From: CBFFRJ01 sp963530515
GTDB lineage: Bacteria > Pseudomonadota > Gammaproteobacteria > Enterobacterales > Enterobacteriaceae
Reading direction: 5' to 3'
Assembly (NCBI GenBank): GCA_963530515.1
Contig: CAUSEC010000002.1
Coordinates: forward strand, 186,001-250,000
DNA: 64,000 bases
Positions within the stretch are counted from its first letter, which is position 1. Each line of letters begins with the position of its first letter. Below the pieces are notes generated by a model. That model ran no database searches, was not told the DNA's origin, and saw only the letters and a program-made list of their open reading frames with translations. A program made the position numbers and the translations under genes. This document shows, one piece after another, positions 17,011-27,365 of the stretch.

Positions 17011-17629
17011 GACGGATCTCCCGTGGGTTAAGAATGGCACCTTCTTTATCACCGGTCGGGCGCGCTTTCGGGTGTGGCTTTACTACCAGGTTCGGACGGG
17101 TGAACGAGGCCACCGGCAAAGGGGCAATCTGATTTTCACTGCCGTATCTGGCGCGCAGTTCGTCGATGGGGCCGAAGTCCAGCGCGCGCTGGGGGCATGA
17201 GTCCACGCAAATTGGACGCAGATTGCGCTCCAGCCTGTCGAGGCAGCCATCGCACTTACGCATGATTTTTGCCTGTGGGTCAAACTGCGGTGCACCGTAT
17301 GGGCAACGCATCTCGCAGTAGCGGCAACCGACGCAAATGTTACTGTCGACCAGCACCAGGCCATCTTCTTGCCGTTTGTGCATCGCACCGGTTGGGCAGC
17401 CCGCCACACATGTTGGTTCATCACAGTGGTTACAGGCGATGGAGAGGTAGTAGGTAAACGTGTCGTTGTGCCAGCTTTCCCCTTCTTTTACCCAGCTGCC
17501 GCCGCCGTACTCATATACCCGACGCAGCTTAGGGCCCACCTCTAAGTCTTTGTTGTCTTTGCAACTCACCTGGCAGGTCTTGCAGCCAGAACAGCGTGAG
17601 GAGTCAACATAAAAGCCATATTGTTTCAT
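17003..17629 (-). CDS. DMSO reductase-type iron-sulfur subunit (DmsB/YnfG-like)
   Basis: A 208-residue protein, near-identical in plan to DmsB/YnfG (205). It has four 4Fe-4S cluster motifs: CSGCKTCQVSCKD, CNHCDEPTCVAGCPTGA, CVGCRYCEMRCPYGAP and CDGC...CVDSCPQRALDFG. It transfers electrons from the membrane subunit to the molybdopterin subunit. It starts 13 bases after the catalytic gene and overlaps the anchor gene. Confidence 0.94.
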   Translation of the reverse strand: MKQYGFYVDSSRCSGCKTCQVSCKDNKDLEVGPKLRRVYEYGGGSWVKEGESWHNDTFTYYLSIACNHCDEPTCVAGCPTGAMHKRQEDGLVLVDSNICVGCRYCEMRCPYGAPQFDPQAKIMRKCDGCLDRLERNLRPICVDSCPQRALDFGPIDELRARYGSENQIAPLPVASFTRPNLVVKPHPKARPTGDKEGAILNPREIRHA

Positions 17630-17642
17630 TGCAGGTCACTCC

Positions 17643-20078
17643 TTACGCGCGTTTGATTTCGACCAGATTGGTGTGCTGTGGGTTGCCTTTCGCCAGCGGC
17701 GATGGCAGTTGGCTGGTAAGTGAGTTAATGCAACCGCCAACGTCGACCCCGTTACTGTCCAGCCTCGTCCAGGCACCCTGAGGCATTGCGGCTACGCCGG
17801 GCAAAATACGCTGAGTGACCTTACAGGGGATCTCCACAACCCCGCGTTCGTTAAAGACATGCACCCGATCGCCGGATGTCAGCTGGCGTGCTGCGGCATC
17901 GATAGGGTTGATCCACACTTCGTCCGGAACCGCTTCGTGTAGCGCGAGGATGTTGGTGTAGGTGGAGTGGGTATGGCCCTTGGTGTGAAAACCGCTGAGT
18001 TGCAGCGGATATTTTGCGGTCATCTCTTTGTTGAGATGTGATTCTTTCACCACGCAGAATTCGGGAACGGCCGGGATGCGGTCACCCTCTGGCAGGGTCC
18101 ATTTCTGCGCCAGATCTGCCAAAGCCTGAGAATAAATCTCAATCTTGCCCGACGGAGTGGTTAACGGATTCGCCACGGCGTCCTCACGAAAAGCCCAAAA
18201 GGCGATGCTCTCTTTTTCAGTGGCCACGCGCTGGTCAATAACCCCTTTCTCTTTCGCCACTGACCACTCCGGCAAATAGCTGCGTTTTTCGCGGACCTGC
18301 TGATAATGCAACTCAGCCCATTGCGCCTGGGTTTTGCCTTCGGTGTACTTGTCGCGCAGGCCAAGATGCCCGGCGATATCCGCACAGACATCGTAGGTGC
18401 TGCGCACTTCCCACATCGGCGTAATGGTTTTCTGGATAGCGATCATGTAGTTGTGCGAGCCCGCCGCATAAGAGCTGTCGACCAGATCTTCGGCTTCCAG
18501 ATACCTGGTTTCCGGCAGCAGAATATCGGCATATTTCGCACTGGGGGTCATGTGGTTTTCAATCACCACAATGGTTTCACACAGTGCCTCGTCGGCCAGG
18601 ATTTTGCGCGTCCGGTTGATGTCTCCATGCTGATTGAGCAGGGCGTTACCGGCCTGATTGATGAAAAGCTTGATGCCGGTTTTTAGCTTATCGACGCCCT
18701 TGACGCCCATGGTGGTGGCGGTCATTTTCTCCGGGTTGAGAATTGCATCGGTCCATAAGTAGCAGGGAATGGATGTCGTAACCGGGTTCGTGCCTGTGGG
18801 CAATGAAGGCACACCGTACGGCGTACCGTAAGGCCAGTTACCGTTGTTGGTGCCTGGGCGGCCAAAATGCCCGGTGATAGCCGGAAGGGTCTGAATGGCG
18901 CGAACGGTTTGTTCACCGTTAGCGTGGCGCTGCGGCCCCCATCCCTGGCAGATATAACAGGCGCGTGCACTGGCGATTTCTCGTGCGAGTTGTTTAATGC
19001 GGATGGCAGGGATGCCTGTTATCTCCGCTGCCCATTCCGGGGTTTTAACGATACCGTCATTGCCCGTGCCCATTACATAGTCTTTGTAACTGGCATTCGG
19101 TGCGGCGGTAGCGGGCAGAGAGCGGCTGTCATAACCGACGCAGTATTTATTGACGTCGGCTTCGTTGATCAGGTTCTCACTTATCAGCGTGTGCGCGATA
19201 CCGGCTACCAGGGCGGCGTCGGTGGTCGGGCGAATCGGTAACCACTCGGCGTGCTCCGTAATCACCGAGTCGGTGTAACGGGGATCGATAATCACCACTT
19301 TGGCTTTCGACGTTTCCAGCGCGCGGCGCAGCTCTTCTACTTGTCCGCCGCCGGACATGCGTGTTTCCGATAAATTCAGTCCGAAGAGCACCACTAAATC
19401 GGAATGGGCAATTTGCGTAAAATGGCTCCCCATATATTTGCCGTGAGTATAGGGAGTTGCCGAGGCAATCTGGGCAGTGGAATAAGTGTTGTGATAATTC
19501 AAATATCCGCCGGTCAGGTTTAGCAGACGTTTCCAGGCGGGCGTCCCCTGGGTGTGATAATAAGCCCCTGACTGGTAGTTGTAATAAATCGCCTCACGGC
19601 CATATTTTTCCGTCACGCGGGTAAGTTCGGCGGCAATAAACGCCGTGGCTTCCTCCCAGCTTATCCGCTTGAATTTGCCTTCACCGCGCTTGCCAACGCG
19701 CTTCATAGGATATTTAACCCTGTCCGGGCTGTAGACGCGCCAGCGGCTTGAGCGCCCACGCAGGCAGGGGCGAATCTGGTGTTCGCCGAAAATCGCATCG
19801 TCTTTGGCATCCTCCGGCTCGATGCGTACGATCCGGTCATCTTTGACGATGACTTTCAGCGGACAGCGGCTGCCGCAGTTGACCAGGCACGCACTATGGC
19901 GCACGGTTTCGCCATTATTGCCTGGCGATTGGGGAGGCATATCGGCTTTTGCTAACGACGAAAATGGCAAGGTAATGGCGTTGCTCAGGGCAACGGCGGA
20001 ACCCAATTTCGCGGCAGTGCTCACTGCCTCTCTTCGGGTAAGTGGGGTTGATAAAAGGTCTTTCAGTTTGTTTTTCAT
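17643..20078 (-). CDS. DMSO reductase-type catalytic subunit (DmsA/YnfE-like)
   Basis: An 811-residue molybdopterin oxidoreductase, as long as DmsA/YnfE. The Tat signal has the twin arginines in TRREAVSTAAKLGSAVA and ends near LAKA. Cysteines 64, 68, 72 and 105 (CLVNCGSRC and RPCLRGRS) bind a 4Fe-4S cluster. The probable molybdenum ligand is Ser200 in NTYSTAQIASATPY. It reduces an S- or N-oxide, or selenate as reported for YnfE, in anaerobic respiration; the substrate cannot be fixed from sequence. There is one catalytic gene here, not the tandem ynfE-ynfF of E. coli. An FNR box lies 59 bases upstream. Confidence 0.93.
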   Translation of the reverse strand: MKNKLKDLLSTPLTRREAVSTAAKLGSAVALSNAITLPFSSLAKADMPPQSPGNNGETVRHSACLVNCGSRCPLKVIVKDDRIVRIEPEDAKDDAIFGEHQIRPCLRGRSSRWRVYSPDRVKYPMKRVGKRGEGKFKRISWEEATAFIAAELTRVTEKYGREAIYYNYQSGAYYHTQGTPAWKRLLNLTGGYLNYHNTYSTAQIASATPYTHGKYMGSHFTQIAHSDLVVLFGLNLSETRMSGGGQVEELRRALETSKAKVVIIDPRYTDSVITEHAEWLPIRPTTDAALVAGIAHTLISENLINEADVNKYCVGYDSRSLPATAAPNASYKDYVMGTGNDGIVKTPEWAAEITGIPAIRIKQLAREIASARACYICQGWGPQRHANGEQTVRAIQTLPAITGHFGRPGTNNGNWPYGTPYGVPSLPTGTNPVTTSIPCYLWTDAILNPEKMTATTMGVKGVDKLKTGIKLFINQAGNALLNQHGDINRTRKILADEALCETIVVIENHMTPSAKYADILLPETRYLEAEDLVDSSYAAGSHNYMIAIQKTITPMWEVRSTYDVCADIAGHLGLRDKYTEGKTQAQWAELHYQQVREKRSYLPEWSVAKEKGVIDQRVATEKESIAFWAFREDAVANPLTTPSGKIEIYSQALADLAQKWTLPEGDRIPAVPEFCVVKESHLNKEMTAKYPLQLSGFHTKGHTHSTYTNILALHEAVPDEVWINPIDAAARQLTSGDRVHVFNERGVVEIPCKVTQRILPGVAAMPQGAWTRLDSNGVDVGGCINSLTSQLPSPLAKGNPQHTNLVEIKRA

Positions 20079-20101
20079 TATTAGATTCTCACATTGCATC
20101 C

Positions 20102-20150
20102 ATGCTGCACCCTACGGGACACGTGAAAATCGGCGGTTGACTAAGATCAA
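20102..20150 (-). promoter_or_regulatory. FNR-activated class II promoter of the DMSO reductase-type operon
   Basis: TTGACTAAGATCAA at 20137-20150 matches the FNR consensus TTGATNNNNATCAA at nine of ten defined bases. On the minus strand a TAGGGT -10 element lies at 20114-20109, predicting a start near 20102. The FNR centre is then at -41.5, the exact class II spacing. Anaerobic induction is therefore expected. Confidence 0.8.
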
Positions 20151-20360
20151 AGGGGTATAGCCTATAACCATTAGGCATTACAAATATGTGACCGATCTGA
20201 CTGACGAGCAGCGGATACGGGCTGATTTTTGCTAACGCTTTGACAACCAAAACACCAGGAAAAGCCCCAATTTACGGGCTTTCAGACGGCTTCGTTTGCA
20301 ATCTCATGCAAATTTTCCCAAAATATCCAGGTTAAGTATTGAGTATTCAGGACGTAAATT

Positions 20361-20918
20361 ATGCGCAGGTTATTGCCGACAATGATGTTGGCGTTGAACG
20401 GTCTTGCTTTCCCGGTGTTGGCAGATAATGGGTTAACCGAAGGATGGAAATGGCTTAAACAGGATGTGACTGAAACCTGGCAGCAGCCACAAAACTACGA
20501 TCTCTATGTCCCTTTCATGACATGGCATGCCCGGTTTGCCTATGACAAGGAAAAGACGGATAAATACAACGAAAACCCCTGGGGTGCGGGTTTTGGTGTT
20601 TCTCGTTATAACGATGAAGGGGACTGGAGTTCGCTCTATGCGATGGCGTTTAAAGACTCCCATAATGAGTGGCAACCCATCATGGGGTACGGCTGGGAAA
20701 ACGGCTGGTATCTTGATGAGCAGCGTGATTTTCGCTTAGGACTGGGGTTTACTGCGGCCATTACTGCACGTGAAGACATTGGCAACTACATCCCGGTGCC
20801 CATTATTCTTCCTCTGGTCTCCGCAAGCTATAAGCGCTTCAGCGTTCAATTTACCTACATTCCGGGTACCTATAACAACGGCAATGTGCTGTTCGGCTGG
20901 ATGCGTTTCGGCTTTTAA
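20361..20918 (+). CDS. pagP: lipid A palmitoyltransferase PagP (CrcA)
   Basis: A 185-residue outer-membrane beta-barrel enzyme that moves a palmitate from phospholipid to lipid A. The signal peptide ends at VLA, giving a mature start at DNGLTEGWKWLKQDVTETW, the amphipathic helix of PagP. Catalytic residues are recognisable in the barrel: the His in FMTWHARFAYD, and the Asp and Ser in the surface loops. The ending NVLFGWMRFGF carries the C-terminal Phe typical of BAM substrates. In E. coli it is PhoPQ-controlled; I see no clear PhoP box here. It diverges from the reductase operon. Confidence 0.94.
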   Translation: MRRLLPTMMLALNGLAFPVLADNGLTEGWKWLKQDVTETWQQPQNYDLYVPFMTWHARFAYDKEKTDKYNENPWGAGFGVSRYNDEGDWSSLYAMAFKDSHNEWQPIMGYGWENGWYLDEQRDFRLGLGFTAAITAREDIGNYIPVPIILPLVSASYKRFSVQFTYIPGTYNNGNVLFGWMRFGF

Positions 20919-20930
20919 TGCAACAACATT

Positions 20931-20963
20931 CACTCAGTGTGGGATCATCACCGACACTGAGTG
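20931..20963. terminator. hairpin between convergent pagP and small unknown gene
   Basis: CACTCAGTGT and ACACTGAGTG form a perfect ten-base stem with a 13-base loop, 12 bases after the pagP stop. It includes the end of the opposing gene. There is no clear T tract, so the efficiency is uncertain. Confidence 0.5.
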
Positions 20964-21260
20964 ACGTTGCTTTAGGCAATAGACAATCAGGCCCGTGTAT
21001 GCCTTCTTATAAATTTCCTCCAGCATATTTTCCGGGTCGAGATTATCACCGGCTGTATTAATTTTATAGGTAAGCCAGGTTATTTCGGCATCTGCGTCTT
21101 TAGGGAAAAGTTTATTTTTACGTGCATCGTTAAGCCATTTCAGGATAAATACATTTTTATTCTGGACTGAAAACAATTGCCTTTCCTGTCGCGCAAGTTT
21201 CAATGCAATGAGCAGGCAATAATAAAAATGCTGTTTTATCCTAAGCTGTTGAAACGTCAT
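20934..21260 (-). CDS. hypothetical protein, 108 residues
   Basis: A basic, mainly helical cytoplasmic protein. The ATG at 21260 has an AGAGG sequence seven bases upstream, which favours a real gene. Its final codons lie inside the hairpin shared with pagP. Segments such as KNVFILKWLNDARKNKLFPK and ENMLEEIYKKAYTG have no family I recognise. Codon use is AT-richer than in the neighbours. Confidence 0.55.
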   Translation of the reverse strand: MTFQQLRIKQHFYYCLLIALKLARQERQLFSVQNKNVFILKWLNDARKNKLFPKDADAEITWLTYKINTAGDNLDPENMLEEIYKKAYTGLIVYCLKQRHSVSVMIPH

Positions 21261-21338
21261 AATAAACCCTCTGCGTGAGCGTGCAGATAACGGTATCAGA
21301 TGAGAAAATTAACCTGGCAGACAGTTCAGTGAATGTTA

Positions 21339-22680
21339 TTACCCCTCTTTACCGGCGCGGAATTCCTGCCAGCGAATCACTGAATTAATCCCTAACCAGG
21401 CAATAGGGTTGGGCGGAATACGCTTTGGCTCCGGCTGGTGCTGGAATTTAATCAGCGCGTCGGACGACGTCTGCGTTGCCAGCTCTGCCGCTAACATGCC
21501 TGCAAGCGTGCTTTTAACCGTGCCCAGACCGTTTTCACAGCAGGCAGCGTAAAGTCCTTCTTCCACTTCGCCGAAAGCAGGCACACTGTTTACGCTCAGA
21601 CACAGGCGACCCGCCCAGCTGTACTCAAAGGGCAGATTTTTCAGGGCAGGGAAGCGGGCATCCATTGAATGACGCTGCTCTGCTGCAATGGATGCCACTC
21701 GCCGGGCGGAGACCTTTTTGCCCGGATCGTAGGTAAAGCGGGTACGGATCACGATACGCGAGTCACCCGCATCGGTGGTGATTTTACGCAGCGTCGCGCC
21801 CATCGGGTCGGCGGGCAGCAGTGCCCAGCTTTCTGCCCCGCTAACCGGACTCTCAAACTGACTGGCACGAAATGCCTGGGTCATCGAAGCGTAGGTAAAG
21901 ATGTGCATCAGCCTGCCGCGCCAGAAACCGAAGTCTTCAATGTGGCCATTCACCCCCAGAATCACCTTCGGCGCGGTGACGCTCCCCGCTGGCGTGCGGG
22001 CTTTCCAGACCGAACCGGTACGGTTGAGCTCACGCACCGGAGAGTGCTCATAAATCTCAGTTTTATCGCTTAACCCGGCAGCCAGGTCTCGGATGTACTG
22101 CGCAGGCTGGATCATCACCGCACCCGGCGTCCACAGGCCATCGTGGAAGTAATCTGAACCGGTGATGTCTTTCATCTGGGCGGCGTCATACAGGGTAAAC
22201 GCCTCGCCAATTTGTGCCAGCGACCGGGCATAGCTGGCGTTGTGCTCAATGCCGCGTTCGGTGGCGGAGGCGTTGATTTTACCGCTGGGGTTAAAGGTCC
22301 GCGCAGACATGCCGTACTCTTCGGCAGCGCTGCGGGCAAAGCCAATCGCCTGGCGATTGCGGGCGATTTCCAGTGCGGTGGCTTCTGCGCTGTCTCCGGC
22401 ATATTCTCCGCTGCTCAGATTGTGCGGCACGTCAATCATGAAGCCGGAGTTGCGCCCGGCGGGGCCGGTGGCGATTTCGCAGGCATCCACGACCACAATT
22501 TTCTCGCCGGGACGAAGCTGCGTCAGACGACGAGCGGCGGAGAGTCCGGCAAATCCGCCGCCGATGATCAGCCAGTCGGCGGTAATGTCGCCTTCGAGTT
22601 TTTTCAGGGCGAAGTTGCGCGTGGAGATAGCCTCCCACCCGGATTTGCCGGTGTCCACCGGCAGGTTACTGACAGCGTGA

Positions 22681-22688
<8 letters not shown>
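21339..22688 (-). CDS. FAD-dependent amine/amino-acid oxidoreductase (DAO/PuuB-like)
   Basis: A 449-residue flavoprotein. Residues 37-56 (ADWLIIGGGFAGLSAARRL) are the dinucleotide-binding fold; PAGRNSGFM and a C-terminal CCENGLGTVKSTLAG segment match the DAO family, including gamma-glutamylputrescine oxidase PuuB and sarcosine oxidase-like enzymes. It should oxidise a C-N bond to an imine, which hydrolyses to an aldehyde or keto compound. It overlaps the aldehyde dehydrogenase gene by 8 bases, so its product is probably the dehydrogenase substrate. The substrate is unknown. Confidence 0.88.
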
Positions 22689-24201
<1,513 letters not shown>

Positions 24202-24210
24202 TGCGCCTCC

Positions 24211-25104
24211 TCAGATTGCCGCGACGTTGCGTTTAACGTCTGAAATCACCTGCTGCAATTCGGCCTTCTCCTGCTCACTCAAGGCAAGCAAGGGGGCGCG
24301 AACCGGGCCAACGGACAGACCCGCCAGCTCACAGCCGTACTTAATGGATTGCACAAACTTGCCGCCGTCCAGGAAGTGCATCAGCGGCATCATCGCGGCC
24401 ATAATGCGGCGACCTTTATCGAAATCTTTTTCTTTCACGCACGCCTCATACAGCGCCACGTGCTCACGAGGAATAAAGTTAGACCCCGCGCAAACCCAGC
24501 TGCGTGCACCCCAGGCAAAGAATTCGAGCGCCTGATCGTCCCAGCCGCAGGAGAGGGCAATTGACGGGAATTTCCCCGCCAGCATGTGCAGGTTGTTCAT
24601 ATCGCCCGAGCTTTCTTTAATGGCGATAACATTCGGTGACTGGCTGACTTTGCGGAAATAAGCCTCACCCATGCTGACGCCCATGCGTCCTGGGTAGTTG
24701 TAAAGCATGACCGGCAGCTGTGCGGCATCGGCAACGGTCAGCGCGTGGTGCGCATTCTCTTCTTCTGTCGGCAGCGCGTACGGCGGTGAGGTCACCAGAA
24801 TGGCATCGGCCTGAATCTCACGGGCCTGGCGAGCGTAGGCAACGGCTTCCTCGGTGCGGGTAGCACCGGTGCCGACGATAAGCGGCAGACGGTTGCCAAT
24901 GATTTGCCGCGCCTGGGCAGCAAGGGCAAAACGTTCCTCGGTTGACTGCGCGTAGTACTCACCGGTGGAGCCGCCAATAATAATGCCGTGCACACCGGCC
25001 TCAATCAGCGACTCCAGAACCTCGGCAAAACGACTGAAATCAATACGGCCGTCTGCTGCATAAGGGGTGACGGCGGGGGTGTAAATACCTTCAAATTTAA
25101 ACAC
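24211..25104 (-). CDS. DapA/NAL-family class I aldolase-type lyase
   Basis: A 297-residue TIM-barrel protein of the dihydrodipicolinate synthase/N-acetylneuraminate lyase family. The Schiff-base lysine is Lys163 in VIAIKESSGDM; the catalytic Tyr135 lies in MLYNYPGR; GSTGEYYAQS is the substrate-carboxylate loop. E. coli dapA is a housekeeping gene elsewhere, and this one is in a catabolic operon, so it more likely splits or deaminates a keto-acid intermediate, as in hydroxyproline-type pathways. One base separates its start from the GntR gene stop. Confidence 0.88.
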   Translation of the reverse strand: MFKFEGIYTPAVTPYAADGRIDFSRFAEVLESLIEAGVHGIIIGGSTGEYYAQSTEERFALAAQARQIIGNRLPLIVGTGATRTEEAVAYARQAREIQADAILVTSPPYALPTEEENAHHALTVADAAQLPVMLYNYPGRMGVSMGEAYFRKVSQSPNVIAIKESSGDMNNLHMLAGKFPSIALSCGWDDQALEFFAWGARSWVCAGSNFIPREHVALYEACVKEKDFDKGRRIMAAMMPLMHFLDGGKFVQSIKYGCELAGLSVGPVRAPLLALSEQEKAELQQVISDVKRNVAAI

Positions 25105-25105
25105 A

Positions 25106-25807
25106 TTACTCTCCGGAGTTAGCAGGGCCGCGCACCAGTGCGTCGGCTTTGAGCCCTTGCGGGGCGATAAAAAGTTCCATGTTCACGCGGGACAATTCCC
25201 AGTGTTCGAACACCAGATCGACGACGGCGTCTTCGTCATGCCGGGCGATGGCCTCAATAAAGGCATCGTGGTGTGCGGCGGCCTGCATCAGGTCATTTTC
25301 CATCGCCTCACTACGCGGGCGGAAAAAGGTGTGACCAATGCGGCTGTGATCGATAAGCAGGCGGCTCAGGCTGGGCTGCAGATAAAGGTTGCCCGCCATT
25401 TCCCCCATGATTTCGTGAAAGCGGTTGTTCGCCAGTACCATTTCCAGCGGCGTTTGTGTCTGGCAGGCTTTGCGGAAACGGCGTTGGGTGTCTTTCAAAT
25501 CTTTAAGCTGCGCCGGAGTAAAGTTCTGCACGGCCAGACGACCGGTTGCGGCGTAGATCATCGGTGCGACCAGAAAAAAGTTACGCAGCGTGGCGTGGTT
25601 CATCGGGATCACCCGCACGCCGCGTTTTTCAGCCATCTCCACGTAACCTTCACCTGCCAGACGCTGAAACACCTCTCTGACCGGGGTACGCGAGACGCCG
25701 TATTGCAGGCTGAGGCTCACTTCATCCAGTGCCTGATCGGGGGCGACTTCCATGGTCAGGATCTGGCGTTTTAAATCTTCATAGAGCGCTGACTTGCCAT
25801 TTTTCAT
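25106..25807 (-). CDS. GntR-family regulator, FCD subfamily
   Basis: A 233-residue protein with an N-terminal winged helix (residues 5-70: LYEDLKRQILTMEVAPDQAL, then YGVSRTPVREVFQRLAGEGY). The C-terminal all-helical FCD ligand domain has metal-ligand-type Asp/His residues in NNRFHEIMGEMAGN and AAAHHDAFIEAI. It heads the operon gntR-lyase-aldehyde dehydrogenase-oxidase and presumably represses it until the substrate or a metabolite binds. A TTGTATACGA palindrome upstream fits FCD regulators. Confidence 0.92.
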   Translation of the reverse strand: MKNGKSALYEDLKRQILTMEVAPDQALDEVSLSLQYGVSRTPVREVFQRLAGEGYVEMAEKRGVRVIPMNHATLRNFFLVAPMIYAATGRLAVQNFTPAQLKDLKDTQRRFRKACQTQTPLEMVLANNRFHEIMGEMAGNLYLQPSLSRLLIDHSRIGHTFFRPRSEAMENDLMQAAAHHDAFIEAIARHDEDAVVDLVFEHWELSRVNMELFIAPQGLKADALVRGPANSGE

Positions 25808-26167
25808 TGCCGGTCTCCTGAGTGATGCGTAAGTGCGTTGTTAAAAAATGCACACGAATTTGTTAACTCGCAATATCTGTATTTTTTTTGTATACGAGAG
25901 AAATACAATGAAAATACCGATTAATAGAATGTTTTTACCAAATGCGTTTTTTAAAATTAAATAAATCAGTAATTTGGATTAAAATAATGATGTGATAAAT
26001 TTTCTATTGTATTTTTTAATTCGATCACAAACCTGATTAATTACGACTCAGAGGCTCTTTACAGCGTTCTGGGGCAGGCATAGTTTTAATTTCACATTTA
26101 ACGACGATTTAACAGTTAAGCCACAAATACAGCGGCAGCGCGTTAGACGTCATACGAGGTAAAGGGG
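25808..26167. other. 360-base AT-rich divergent regulatory spacer
   Basis: This lies between gntR and yddG and must hold both promoters. It contains the GntR-type palindrome at 25888-25897 and long A/T tracts (25910-26045). No gene is seen. Confidence 0.6.
25888..25897. promoter_or_regulatory. candidate operator of the GntR-FCD regulator
   Basis: TTGTATACGA is a near-perfect palindrome of the TNGTATACNA type bound by many FCD-subfamily regulators. It lies 81 bases upstream of the gntR start. Autoregulation, and perhaps control of yddG, is inferred. Confidence 0.55.
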
Positions 26168-27082
26168 ATGACGTACAAAAAAGCCACCATGACGGGGCTG
26201 ATAGCCATTGTGTTGTGGAGCGCAATCGTGGGACTGATCCGCAGCGTCAGCGAAGGGCTGGGCGCGGTAGGGGGTGCGGCGATGATCTATTCGGTCAGTT
26301 CGGTTCTGCTGCTGTTTAGCGTGGGATTTCCGAATTTGCGCACCTTCCCGCGTCGCTATCTGCTGCTGGGGAGTGTGTTGTTTGTGGCTTACGAGTTGTG
26401 TCTGTCGCTGTCTCTGGGGTTTGCCAATACCGGCACGCAGGCGATTGAGGTCGGGATGGTGAATTACCTCTGGCCGGGCATGACTATCCTGCTGGCGGTT
26501 ATCGTTAACCGAAAACGGGTCAGTCTGTTGATTGTGCCTGGGCTATTACTGGCGATTGCCGGAATTTGCCGGGTACTGGGTGGCGATCAAGGCTTTGACG
26601 TTAGCCAGATTATGGAAAATTTGTATTCGAACCCGCTCAGCTATGGGCTGGCATTTAGCGGTGCAGTTATCTGGGCGGTGTATTGCGTGGTGACGCAGAA
26701 ACTGGCGCAGGGGGCAAATGGCGTCACGCTGTTCTTTATTCTCGTGTCGCTCACGCTGTGGCTTAAATATTTCAGCACAACGCAGCCGGACATGCAGTTT
26801 AACACCTCGGTTATCGTGCACCTGGTGCTGGCCGCAATGGCAATGGGCTTTGGCTACGCCGCCTGGAACGTGGGGATTTTACACGGCAACGTGACGCTAC
26901 TGGCCGCCGCATCCTACTTTATTCCGGTCATCTCAGCCTTTATTGCTGCGGTGATGCTCAATGCCACGCTGTCGCTCTCCTTCTGGCAGGGGGCGGCGAT
27001 GGTGAGCCTGGGATCGTTGTTGTGCTGGTGGTCGACGCGTCGTGCGGAACGGGAGCGTATGTCGCAAGAATCGACGTCGTAA
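26168..27082 (+). CDS. yddG: aromatic amino acid exporter YddG (DMT superfamily)
   Basis: A 304-residue inner-membrane protein with ten predicted helices in two EamA repeats. It matches E. coli YddG closely: KATMTGLIAIVLWSAIVGLI at the start, QAIEVGMVNYLWPGMTIL and GYAAWNVGILHGNVTLLA. YddG exports aromatic amino acids and related compounds. The ATG at 26168 has a strong AAAGGGG just upstream. In E. coli it adjoins fdnG; here it lies about 14 kb from fdnGHI, next to a catabolic operon, so gene order has been rearranged. A hairpin follows the stop. Confidence 0.93.
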   Translation: MTYKKATMTGLIAIVLWSAIVGLIRSVSEGLGAVGGAAMIYSVSSVLLLFSVGFPNLRTFPRRYLLLGSVLFVAYELCLSLSLGFANTGTQAIEVGMVNYLWPGMTILLAVIVNRKRVSLLIVPGLLLAIAGICRVLGGDQGFDVSQIMENLYSNPLSYGLAFSGAVIWAVYCVVTQKLAQGANGVTLFFILVSLTLWLKYFSTTQPDMQFNTSVIVHLVLAAMAMGFGYAAWNVGILHGNVTLLAAASYFIPVISAFIAAVMLNATLSLSFWQGAAMVSLGSLLCWWSTRRAERERMSQESTS

Positions 27083-27090
27083 TCATCGCG

Positions 27091-27120
27091 GGCGGCGAAG
27101 ATAAATATAAATACGCCGCC
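27091..27120 (+). terminator. hairpin after yddG
   Basis: GGCGGCG and CGCCGCC form a seven-base GC stem with a 16-base AT-rich loop, 8 bases after the yddG stop. Only three T follow. Confidence 0.5.
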
Positions 27121-27365
27121 CTTTACGACGGACTTATCTCAACCCTGCATCTGCTGGAGGACGCTAAGATGAAAACCTGCTGATAAATAACAAAATGGCT
27201 GGCCATTATATTTCACTGACAATCACAGCCATAGACATATTATTTTCGTACGTGAAGTTTATTCCCTAATCCTTATCAATTATTTCAAGCAGGATGCCGC
27301 ACATTAACTTTTAATTAAGAGGTTAAGGCGTGCGCGCGTCTGAAGGAATAATGGCAGGAGTTATC

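Noticed and set aside
20261..20282. AAAGCCC/GGGCTTT hairpin between divergent reductase and pagP genes
   Set aside because: It resembles a terminator but no gene ends there; I found no role for it.
27169..27183. Start codon with a good GGAGG but only four codons (ATGAAAACCTGCTGA)
   Set aside because: Too short to be a gene; it could be a decayed start or a chance leader peptide.
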